40,774 nucleotides of DNA, taken from positions 1-40,774 of the forward strand of contig JAIXKK010000095.1 in assembly GCA_026954325.1 (NCBI GenBank). Direction: 5' to 3'. This stretch comes from Bryobacterales bacterium (GTDB lineage: Bacteria; Acidobacteriota; Terriglobia; Bryobacterales; Bryobacteraceae). Position numbers and translations under genes: made by a program. The notes beneath the pieces are model-generated. The model did not search any database and was not told the DNA's origin. It was given only the letters and a program-made list of their open reading frames with translations. Of the stretch, positions 1 through 8,658 are shown piece by piece; the stretch's first letter is position 1; every line of letters begins with the position of its first letter.

Positions 1-1508
1 CTCCATCTGCGTGCATAATTCAGGTTATAAGGTTGACCGAACGTGGTCAAGGGGGAAGGGGATGTATCGAAAAAGGTTTGCCCGCCGTCGATTGACTCGA
101 ACCGATGAATGGCCTTCGGAATAACCTGGTTCAGTTCCGGTGCAAACACGTGAAACTTTTGGCCCGTTGCCACGATCTTACTCAGGTGCCCGCCACCAAT
201 GAACGAAGGGGGAACCGCGAGTGTGGCCGGTGAAACAAAAGTCGCGCCACCATTAGTGGACCTTGCCACGTAATAACCTGCGGCGATGGAATAATTGAAT
301 CCACCGAACCTCACGGCGCCCACCGCTATCCTGCCCTGTCCATCCACGCTTATGGACGGGTAGTCCCAACTTGGCAAGGGGTCCGATTGAAAGGCAGGAA
401 TCGGGCTGATCGTCCATGAACTGCCTTGTGAATCATTTGAGTACCCGAAGTAAACGTTAGCCGGACCTCCACTCTGCGGCACTTGCAAGGCACACATAAC
501 ATAGCGGTTACGCGCTGCATCCCATGCCACGCCGGGATCCGAAATGAAGACCCCAGATATCGCGAAGATCGCAGGCGAACTCCATGTATGGCTGCCCGTG
601 TTGAAGTAGGAAGAGTAAAGTGCCGTCGAATTACTTTGCGCCTGCGACCATACAGCTACCCAGTTCGAGCCCCCCCTAGCAATCACTGGCTCCCATACAT
701 ATTGAGCATTGTTCGGACTATTACTACTTCTTCGCGCATATGAATACTCGTTGAGCACGCCATGAATGACATAGTCGGCAATCGAGGAGCGCGAGAGGGC
801 GTTATTCGGGCAGAACTGCCGCTCTCCGCAACCGGTGGCAATCGTGCCAATCTCGCGGAGTTTCTGCACCCATTGCAACCCGTATGTTCCGTTGGGCATG
901 TCGGCCGGAAAAAACGCCTGGTTAGAGTAGTTAGTAAAACTATCGTTAATTACCCCATTCACATAAGTGGGACTTCCAGTTGTTAGTTGCCCTGTTCGGA
1001 CCGCGAAGATAGCGGCCTGCAGATTCGACACAGGGCCGCCCGGGCAGAAGATCAGTTGGCCCTGACCGTTATAACCGCATCCCCCCGTGATTCCAAGCCT
1101 GTACATCTTCTGAATCCAACGGTAGAAAAGATACCCCGGTTGAACATCAGCAAACCAGGAACCATTATACGGCCCAGGATCGGCGTCTGCGAAGCCGTCG
1201 ACAGAGCCATAGGTTTTCAGAGACCATGCGCGAACGAAGAAAACTGCGGCATCCTGGCGGGCGGCAACATTGCCCGGGCAATAGTACCCTGGTGAACATC
1301 CGTTGGAAATGCCCTTCAAACCCATCTCATTCACCGTGTTGTAGTACGGGTCGGATGCGTAAACATCAGAAAAGAATGCCGATGACCTTGAACTTGAGAT
1401 GGATAGCGCAAATCCAATCAAAATTGTTGCGGATAGAGTGAGGGCGAGGTTGGGGGATTTCCGGTCTCGACCACTCGCGTGAGGCGGGGCAGGGGGGGGC
1501 AGTTTCAT
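1..1508 (-). CDS. Exported protein with three Cys-bearing SLH-like repeats and an Asp-box (sialidase-like) domain, 3' part outside window
   Basis: The reverse strand reads open from an ATG at 1506-1508 to base 1, about 502 codons without a stop, so the C-terminus lies beyond the left edge. Residues 21-38 form a hydrophobic export signal or anchor. Three SLH-like repeats follow (about 46-96, 104-172 and 200-252). Each has a cysteine pair (C71/C77, C144/C155, C227/C233) around a C-P-G/N core and an R- or N-headed helix. From about 260 the protein is beta-rich, with Asp-box motifs STNGGATF (about 417) and SIDGGQTF (about 472), as in BNR/sialidase propellers. SLH-like repeats usually tie proteins to the cell envelope; the propeller may bind or cleave glycans, but no catalytic residues can be assigned. 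No clear ribosome-binding site precedes the ATG. Codon use looks more AT-rich than the neighbours (AGT, AAT, GTA common), judged by eye. Confidence 0.8.
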   Translation of the reverse strand, partial: MKLPPPAPPHASGRDRKSPNLALTLSATILIGFALSISSSRSSAFFSDVYASDPYYNTVNEMGLKGISNGCSPGYYCPGNVAARQDAAVFFVRAWSLKTYGSVDGFADADPGPYNGSWFADVQPGYLFYRWIQKMYRLGITGGCGYNGQGQLIFCPGGPVSNLQAAIFAVRTGQLTTGSPTYVNGVINDSFTNYSNQAFFPADMPNGTYGLQWVQKLREIGTIATGCGERQFCPNNALSRSSIADYVIHGVLNEYSYARRSSNSPNNAQYVWEPVIARGGSNWVAVWSQAQSNSTALYSSYFNTGSHTWSSPAIFAISGVFISDPGVAWDAARNRYVMCALQVPQSGGPANVYFGYSNDSQGSSWTISPIPAFQSDPLPSWDYPSISVDGQGRIAVGAVRFGGFNYSIAAGYYVARSTNGGATFVSPATLAVPPSFIGGGHLSKIVATGQKFHVFAPELNQVIPKAIHRFESIDGGQTFFDTSPSPLTTFGQPYNLNYARRW

Positions 1509-1606
1509 GGTATGCTCACGGAAACAAAAACATCTATCACCCAGAGAATAAGGACCTCTGATCAGGAAGTCAATCGTTATTTTGCATTCAATTCGCCGGT
1601 TGAACT

Positions 1607-2657
1607 CTAGCAGATCCGCGGCAACTGCTCGCCGATTTGCATGGGGATGACGCGCGTGCCGCCGATCGGCGTCCGCGCGAGGAGCATTCCGGGACGCTGC
1701 GCGGTGACCTCTCCGAGAATGGCGGCGTTTCGGCCAAGGGGGTGGGCTTGCATTGCGGCGAGCGCCGCATCCGCGGCCTCGGGGGCTACGATGGCGAGCA
1801 GTTTGCCCTCGTTGGCGACGTAGACGGGATCCAGGCCAAGCAGATCGCAGGCGGCCTGCACGGCGGGTGTGACCGGCAGATTGCGCTCATCGATGACGAT
1901 GCCGGCATTAGATTTCGCCGCAATTTCGTTGAGCGAGGAGGCAACGCCGCCGCGGGTGGGGTCGCGGAGAACGTGGACGCGCGGGGTGGCATCGAGAATG
2001 GCCCGCACCATCGTATGAAGCGGAGCACAATCGCTTTCGATGAGCGTGTCGAATTCGAGGCCTTCGCGGACGCTCATGATGGCCATGCCGTGATCGCCCA
2101 CGGTACCGCTGACCAGCACGACGTCGCCCGGTTGCGCCATGGCGGGTCCAATGCGCACATGCCCTGGGAGGATGCCGAATCCGGAAGTATTGATGTAGCA
2201 GCCGTCGCCGTGACCGCGCTCGACCACTTTCGTGTCGCCGGTGACGATCCGCACGCCTGCCGCCTGCGCCGCCCTGGCCATGCCCTCGACAACCCCGGCG
2301 AGCGAGGCCATGGGGAAGCCTTCTTCAAGGATGAACCCCGCGCTGAGGTAGAGGGGCGTGGCTCCGCTCATGGCGAGGTCATTCACGGTGCCGTTCACCG
2401 CCAGATCGCCGATGGAGCCGCCGGGGAAGAAGAGCGGCCGGACGACGAAAGAATCGGTGGAGAAGGCCAGGCGTCCCGGGGGCAAGTGGAGGACTGCCGA
2501 ATCGCCGAGATTCTCCAGGGCTTCGTTGCGGAAGGCGGGAAGGAACAAATGCTCCACCAGTTCGGCGGAGAGTTTGCCGCCTCCACCGTGGCCGATGACG
2601 ATGTTGGGATAGTCGCGGAGCGCGAGCGGACAGGTCCAGTTATTGAAATCGGGAGGA

Positions 2658-2665
<8 letters not shown>
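1607..2665 (-). CDS. hypE: Hydrogenase maturation protein HypE
   Basis: HypE dehydrates the carbamoyl group that HypF places on its C-terminal cysteine, giving the thiocyanate that supplies cyanide to the Fe(CN)2CO centre of [NiFe] hydrogenases. The 352-aa product has the PurM/AIR-synthase-like fold: the glycine-rich GHGGGGK loop at residues 25-31, an FSTDSF segment, a GDTKVV segment and a DPTRGG segment. It ends in P-R-I-C, the invariant HypE tail with the substrate cysteine. The ATG at 2665 is chosen because it gives the usual length and overlaps the hypD stop by 8 bp, which suggests translational coupling. A longer frame to 2746 lies inside hypD. It is the last gene of hypA-B-D-E. All key residues are present, so it should be functional. 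Confidence 0.95.
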
Positions 2666-3763
<1,098 letters not shown>

Positions 3764-3767
<4 letters not shown>

Positions 3768-4428
3768 GAGCGCCTCTCTCGAGGTTGAAGGAGAAAGTCG
3801 ATCCACTCGCGCATCCCGAGACCGGTCTTGGCGGATGTCTCAAAGATGCGCATCGCGGGACGGACAGCGTGGAGGTTGCGAACGGCCGCGTCGAGGTCAA
3901 ATTCGCACGCCGCCGCCAGGTCCATTTTCGTGAGGACGGCAACATCGGAGGAGTTGAACATTCCGGGGTACTTCAATGGCTTGTCCTCGCCTTCGGTTAC
4001 CGAGAGCAGCAGGCGCGGGAGTCCTCGCCCAGGTCGTAGCCGGCCGGACAGACAAGGTTGCCGACGTTCTCGATGAAGAGCACGTCGAAAGCGGCAAGAT
4101 CCCATCCTTCGAGGTGCGTGGAAATCATGTTGGCATCGAGATGGCAGCAGCCATGTGTCATGATCTGGCGTACGGGCGCTCCACTGGCGGCGAGGCGGCG
4201 GGCGTCGTTGTCGGTTTCGAGATCGCCGACCAGAGCGGCCGCGCGGCGGCCCTCTTCGATGAGCGTCCGAAGAGTTCGCTCGAGCAGGGCGGTCTTACCG
4301 GCGCCCGGACTGGACACGAGGTTGAACACGGTGACGCCGGCGGCCTGGAAACGTCCACGGAGGCCGGCGGCCAGCAGATCGTTCTTGTTGAGGACGCCCT
4401 TGCGAATCTCCAGAACTCTGGTGGACAT
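3764..4428 (-). CDS. hypB: Hydrogenase/nickel GTPase HypB, disrupted by a frameshift
   Basis: HypB is the SIMIBI-class GTPase that works with HypA to insert nickel into [NiFe] hydrogenase. The first part (4428 down to about 4013) has the P-loop S-S-P-G-A-G-K-T at residues 39-46, a GDLETD segment, the metal-site motif G-C-C-H-L-D-A and the [10 protein letters not shown] segment. After GEDSRA (residue 139) the frame runs into a TAA at 3997-3999. The family sequence resumes in the next frame as [16 protein letters not shown], includes the guanine-specificity motif TKMD, and ends at 3764. One missing base near 4011-4014 (a C on the coding strand, in GCGCC before CTGCTG) explains it: restoring it gives 222 codons including stop, a normal length for HypB without a His-rich N-terminus. 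It starts 4 bp after hypA and shares an ATGA overlap with hypD. The lesion could be an assembly error, a pseudogene mutation or, less likely, recoding. Confidence 0.9.
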
Positions 4429-4432
4429 GATC

Positions 4433-4783
4433 CTAAGGTACCTCTATCTCAAGCGACTCGATTTCCATTTCGCGGCCCTGGCGGATGGCCGCGGCCGGAG
4501 TATCGCACACGGGACAGCAGAAGAGTTGGATAGACGGAAGCTCCACTTCGGCTTCGCAATGGGGGCAGTAGACGACAACCGGGAGTTCGGTGATGAGGAG
4601 CCTGGCGCCCTGGAGCGGCGTCCCGGCGGCGGCAATGTCATAGCAGAAGAGGAGCGCGGAGGCCACCACGCCCGATAATGCCCCAATGCGGACGCGCACC
4701 TCGTTCACCTTGACGGCTCCGGCTTCGCGCGCGGCTTCGGAGGCGGCTTCCACCAGGCCATGGGCTATGGATAACTCATGCAC
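4433..4783 (-). CDS. hypA: Hydrogenase nickel incorporation protein HypA
   Basis: HypA is a small zinc and nickel metallochaperone that hands nickel to the hydrogenase large subunit together with HypB. The 116-aa product starts M-H-E, whose His2 is the nickel ligand. It carries the structural zinc site as two CxxC motifs (C73-P-H-C76 and C90-P-V-C93). The start codon is GTG at 4781-4783; the start is fixed by the conserved M-H-E and by family length, since the nearby ATG is in another frame. It lies 62 bp after pheT and 4 bp before hypB on the same strand. A 6-bp hairpin sits immediately upstream and touches the start codon. Confidence 0.94.
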   Translation of the reverse strand: MHELSIAHGLVEAASEAAREAGAVKVNEVRVRIGALSGVVASALLFCYDIAAAGTPLQGARLLITELPVVVYCPHCEAEVELPSIQLFCCPVCDTPAAAIRQGREMEIESLEIEVP

Positions 4784-4801
4784 GGTACGACCACTGTACC
4801 G
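4783..4801 (-). promoter_or_regulatory. Small inverted repeat abutting the hypA start codon
   Basis: CGGTAC and GTACCG form a perfect 6-bp stem with a 7-base loop (4789-4795). The stem ends on the first base of the hypA GTG codon. No clear Shine-Dalgarno sequence is seen outside the hairpin, so it could limit hypA translation. A second short stem (CGGGTG/CACCCG, about 4828-4844) lies just after the pheT stop. Neither has a T-run. The function is inferred only. Confidence 0.35.
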
Positions 4802-4845
4802 CCGCGGGAGGTGGAAGAGGGCGCCAACGGGTGGCGAACACCCGG

Positions 4846-7176
4846 TCAGACGCGCATCTCGTAGCCAAGCCCGCGCATGCCTTCGATGATGGCGTCGCGA
4901 ATGGCCCCCACTTCCTCGCTGGACAGCGTGCGGTCCGGCGCGGCGACAGTGAGCCGGAAGGATACGCTCTTGGCGTCTTCCGGAAGAGGGGCTCCCTCAT
5001 ATTGGCGAAGGTAGGAGATACTCTCCAGGAAGCGCCCGGCGAAACTTGCCAACTGCTTTTGCAGATCTCCAGCCAAGGCTCTTCGAGCAGCAAGCACCGA
5101 AAGATCGAAGGCGCTCTCGGGAAAACGGCGCACGGGCTGATAGCGTTTCCCGACGGGCGCGAGCGCTTCCATTTGCGCCAGATCCACGTCGAGGACCACG
5201 GCGCGTCCTTCGACGAAATCAGGATGGAATTCGAAAAGGCGGCCCACCGTATGCCCGCGCCAGAGAACATTGGCGGTGCGTGAAGGATGTTCGAACATCC
5301 GCGCCGTGTCCGGACGCAGTTCGCAACCTGGCATGAGGCACTCGGCAAGCCGCTTCACCTCATAGAGCGGCCCTGTCTCCTTTGTGCGCTCATAGATGGC
5401 GGCGATAAGATGCGGAATCTCGTCCGGCAGGCCACTCTCGCGTTTGTGAATCTCCATTCCGACCTCAAACAGCCGGAACTGATCGAAATGCCTGCCGTTC
5501 TCGCGGATGTTTTTCCAGATGCCGGGGATCAGAGTGCGGCGCAAGAGGGCCTGATCGACGGAGATGGGATTCGCCACGGTGACATGGTCCGCGGGGGCAA
5601 GGCCGAAGCGCCGCGCGTCCTCTTCGCTGAGGAAGCTGTAGTTGTAGACCTCGTGATAGCCCTGGGCGGAGGCGGTCTGGCGCGCGGCGCGGTGGAAGCG
5701 CCGGCGCGGGTTATCGGGCGGCGGTTCGGTGGGGACCACGGGAGCGGTGGGTGTAATGGTGGCGTAGCCGACCATGCGCCCGATCTCTTCCACCAGGTCG
5801 TCCTTGATGGAAATGTCCTTGGTGGCGCGCCAGGTTGGGACGGATACCGAAAAGACGCCGGGGCCGGTTTCCGTCACGCCGAACATCAGAGACTCGAGGA
5901 TGGAGCGAACCTCGGCGCTCCCGATGGGCCTTCCGAGCTTGCGGATGAGCCAGTCCATGGGAAGCGTGATCGGAGCGGGAGTGCGCGCGGGAGCGGCGAG
6001 ATCAGCCAATCCACCCACCAGACGGATTCCGGGGGAGACGAGTTCGAGCAGTTCCACGGCCCGAGCCAGGCCGCGTACGGTGTTCACCGGGTCCTGCGAT
6101 TTCTCGAAGCGCATGGAGGCATCGGTTCGCAGCTTGAGACGCGAGGACGCGCGGCGGATGTTCGCCGCGTGAAAATTCGCGCTCTCGAGGACCAGCCGGG
6201 CGGTGGAATCGCCGATGGCGCTGTCGAGGCCGCCGATGACACCGGCAATCGCAATGGGGCCGTTCGCATCGGCGATGACGAGAGCGGCGGGCGAGAGATG
6301 GTACGTCTCATCGTTCAAGGCGGTGATACGCTCGCCTTCGCGGGCATTGCGGACAAAGATGGTATCGCCCGCAAGCTTATCCGCGTCGAAGGCGTGCATC
6401 GGTTGCGCGAGTTCGGCCATGACGTAATTCGTCACGTCGACAATGTTGTTGATGGGGTTGAGGCCGACAGCTTCCAGGCGGTATTGCAGCCACAAGGGAG
6501 ATGGCTGCACGGTGACGTTCTCAAAGACCAGCGCGCTATAACGGGGACAGAGCTGAAGATCTTCAATGCTGACCTGCACGGCAGCCGGTTCGCGGGGGAT
6601 GCGGCCGAGGTTCGCGGGCTCGATCAGGCGCTTTCCGGTGATGGCGGCGACTTCGCGCGCCATTCCGTGATGCCCCCAAAGATCCGGCCGGTGGGTAAGA
6701 GACTTGTTGTCCACCTCGATGACGTGGTCCGGGAGGATGCGCGGCAGCGGAGCGCCGGGCTCCGCGTCGAATTCAAGGATGCCTTCGTGATCGCGGTTGA
6801 TGCCGAGTTCGGCGCCGCCGGCGAGCATTCCATCGCTCTCGACGCCGGCCACCACGCGCCGGCCGGTCTCGCGGCCTTCGAGGGAGACACCGGGCGGCAC
6901 ATAGGCGGTGATGATGCCCGGGCGGCAGTTGGGAGCGCCGCAAACGACCGTGCGCCGGCCGAGCGCTCCGGCGTCAACCACGGCTTTGCGATTGTGGCTG
7001 CCGGGTACCGGCTCTGCTTCGAGAACCCGCGCCGCCACTACCTGGGCGAAGTGCGCGCCGGCGGCCTCCACTCCTTCGCATTCGGCTGTCTTGATGGTGA
7101 TGAGGCGCATCAGATCAGCGGGTGAGGCTTCGAGGCCGTCCACCAGTTCTTGGATCCAGTTATAGGAAAACTTCAA
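4846..7176 (-). CDS. pheT: Phenylalanyl-tRNA synthetase beta subunit
   Basis: PheT forms the (alpha-beta)2 enzyme that charges tRNA-Phe; the beta chain binds tRNA and edits mischarged tyrosine. The 776-aa product has the bacterial order: an N-terminal OB-fold tRNA-binding domain (about 40-150, after MKFSYNWIQELV), the B3/B4 editing region (including RPDLWGHHG and PINNIVDVTNYV), a B5 domain, the catalytic-like core (YNYSFLSEEDA, NPISVDQALLRRTL), and a C-terminal FDX-ACB domain ending in GYEMRV. The ATG at 7176 is 16 bp after the pheS stop, the usual pheST operon arrangement. It is followed on the same strand by hypA after 62 bp. Length is normal and no lesion is seen. Confidence 0.97.
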   Translation of the reverse strand: MKFSYNWIQELVDGLEASPADLMRLITIKTAECEGVEAAGAHFAQVVAARVLEAEPVPGSHNRKAVVDAGALGRRTVVCGAPNCRPGIITAYVPPGVSLEGRETGRRVVAGVESDGMLAGGAELGINRDHEGILEFDAEPGAPLPRILPDHVIEVDNKSLTHRPDLWGHHGMAREVAAITGKRLIEPANLGRIPREPAAVQVSIEDLQLCPRYSALVFENVTVQPSPLWLQYRLEAVGLNPINNIVDVTNYVMAELAQPMHAFDADKLAGDTIFVRNAREGERITALNDETYHLSPAALVIADANGPIAIAGVIGGLDSAIGDSTARLVLESANFHAANIRRASSRLKLRTDASMRFEKSQDPVNTVRGLARAVELLELVSPGIRLVGGLADLAAPARTPAPITLPMDWLIRKLGRPIGSAEVRSILESLMFGVTETGPGVFSVSVPTWRATKDISIKDDLVEEIGRMVGYATITPTAPVVPTEPPPDNPRRRFHRAARQTASAQGYHEVYNYSFLSEEDARRFGLAPADHVTVANPISVDQALLRRTLIPGIWKNIRENGRHFDQFRLFEVGMEIHKRESGLPDEIPHLIAAIYERTKETGPLYEVKRLAECLMPGCELRPDTARMFEHPSRTANVLWRGHTVGRLFEFHPDFVEGRAVVLDVDLAQMEALAPVGKRYQPVRRFPESAFDLSVLAARRALAGDLQKQLASFAGRFLESISYLRQYEGAPLPEDAKSVSFRLTVAAPDRTLSSEEVGAIRDAIIEGMRGLGYEMRV

Positions 7177-7192
7177 GGCGGTTCATCCTCAC

Positions 7193-8215
7193 TCAGAATT
7201 GACGCAGGAAGCGCAGGTCGCCGTCTTGCAGATGGCGGATATCGTCGATGCCGTAGCGCATCATCACGAGGCGGGTCAGACCCAGACCGAAGGCGAAGCC
7301 TCCCCACTCTTCGGGATCGATACCGCCCTGCCGGAGCACATTGGGATGCACCAGACCGCAGGGGAGCAGTTCCACCCAGCCGCTCTGCTTGCATACGGCG
7401 CATCCCGGGCCGCCGCAGATGAGGCATTGGATGTCGAGTTCGAAGCCCGGCTCGACGAAGGGGAAGTATCCCGGCCGCAGCCGGACGGTGACCTCGCGCC
7501 CGAAGATATGGCTGAGCAGCGTCTTCATGAAGTACAGCATGTGGGCGATGGAGACGTTGCGGTCCACCATCATCCCCTCGAGTTGATAAAAGGTGTGTTC
7601 GTGGCTGGCGTCCACTTCTTCGTTGCGGAACACGCGGCCGGGGGCGATCATACGCAGGGGTGGCCCGAGTTTCGCCATGCCTCTCACCTGCACGGGCGAG
7701 GTATGAGTGCGCAGGCATAGCCCGTCGCCGAGCCAGAACGTATCCTGCATGTCGCGCGCGGGATGATCGGGCGGAATGTTCAGGGCATCGAAATTGTTGT
7801 ACTCGGATTCGACTTCCGGCCCATCGAGGACGGCAACGCCCATCGAGGTGAACAGGTCTTCGAGTTCCTGCTGGATCTGCGTGAGCGGATGCAGCGTGCC
7901 GGGACGCGGGCCGGGAGCGGGGAGAGTCACGTCGATCCATTCAGCGTCCAGGCGCGCCCGCAAGGCTTCGCCGGCGAAGCGTTTCTGGCGCTCTTCGAGC
8001 GCCGCTTCGAGATCGTTCTTGGCTGTGTTGAGCAGTTTTCCGATTCGTGCGCGATCTTCCGCCGCGAGCTTGCCCATGCCTTTGCTGATCTCCGCAAGGG
8101 CGCCCTTGCGGCCGAGCACTTCCACCCTCACGGCTTCGAGTTGCTCGGGGCCCGGCGCGGCCAGGATTCTCTCTCGCGCGGAGGCAGCCAGATTCTGTAG
8201 TTGTGATTCCAGCAT
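7193..8215 (-). CDS. pheS: Phenylalanyl-tRNA synthetase alpha subunit
   Basis: PheS is the catalytic class II subunit that activates phenylalanine and transfers it to tRNA-Phe. The 340-aa product has an N-terminal coiled coil (starting MLESQLQNLAASA), motif 2 (G-R-V-F-R-N-E and H-E-H-T-F-Y-Q-L-E-G) and motif 3 (G-G-F-A-F-G-L-G-L-T-R). The start at 8215 is chosen because it gives the normal coiled coil; the longer frame to 8299 would run antisense through the tRNA-Cys gene. It is first in the pheST-hyp run. It also has a C-P-x-C type set of cysteines (CLICGGPGCAVC) near the C-terminus that is not universal in PheS and may be a lineage insert that binds a metal. Confidence 0.97.
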   Translation of the reverse strand: MLESQLQNLAASARERILAAPGPEQLEAVRVEVLGRKGALAEISKGMGKLAAEDRARIGKLLNTAKNDLEAALEERQKRFAGEALRARLDAEWIDVTLPAPGPRPGTLHPLTQIQQELEDLFTSMGVAVLDGPEVESEYNNFDALNIPPDHPARDMQDTFWLGDGLCLRTHTSPVQVRGMAKLGPPLRMIAPGRVFRNEEVDASHEHTFYQLEGMMVDRNVSIAHMLYFMKTLLSHIFGREVTVRLRPGYFPFVEPGFELDIQCLICGGPGCAVCKQSGWVELLPCGLVHPNVLRQGGIDPEEWGGFAFGLGLTRLVMMRYGIDDIRHLQDGDLRFLRQF

Positions 8216-8234
8216 GTCGGGAAAAACTTCTATT

Positions 8235-8264
8235 TTAGCAGCCGTAGCCAAGGTGTGGCATAAT
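8235..8264 (+). promoter_or_regulatory. Putative promoter of tRNA-Cys
   Basis: TTAGCA (8235-8240) and CATAAT (8259-8264) are separated by 18 bases. The second box ends 21 bases before the mature tRNA 5' end, leaving a short leader for RNase P. The same 70-bp interval must also hold the divergent pheS promoter. The call rests on consensus resemblance only. Confidence 0.4.
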
Positions 8265-8285
8265 AGGAAATTAACCCACCCTACC

Positions 8286-8360
<75 letters not shown>

Positions 8361-8658
8361 ATAGATTTTTTCTGGGCGCTTCACTGGGGACCCGCCCAAC
8401 CCGAATCCCGCGAAACATCAGTCGCCCGCTTTCCTTTTTCCGGGACAACTGGCCGGGATCGATGGCAACACCGGTTACTCTCACCGCCGGGGGAAGATCA
8501 CTACCTGGAAATCCGTAACCACATATCGCGATGTTCCCGGAGGCGCCAAAGTCCAACTGGCGTTGGGGCGCGGGTCCAAGGGTTTCTTTCCGCGGGAGTG
8601 GACTTCGCGACGCAGCGGTAAAGATTCACCGATGCGCGGCTGCCGCCCTTTGGTACGC
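8361..8658. other. Intergenic stretch without a supportable gene
   Basis: This covers 298 bp between tRNA-Cys and the 3' end of the TonB-dependent receptor. Short open frames exist on both strands, but none has a recognisable family, signal peptide or convincing ribosome-binding site. No strong hairpin with a T-run was found. Confidence 0.5.

Noticed and set aside
3997..4020. Programmed ribosomal frameshifting in hypB
   Set aside because: No classical slippery heptamer or downstream pseudoknot is evident, and the HypB family is not known to use recoding; mutation or sequencing error is simpler.
5287..7125. 612-codon open frame on the plus strand
   Set aside because: It is a shadow of pheT on the opposite strand, with no recognisable motif.
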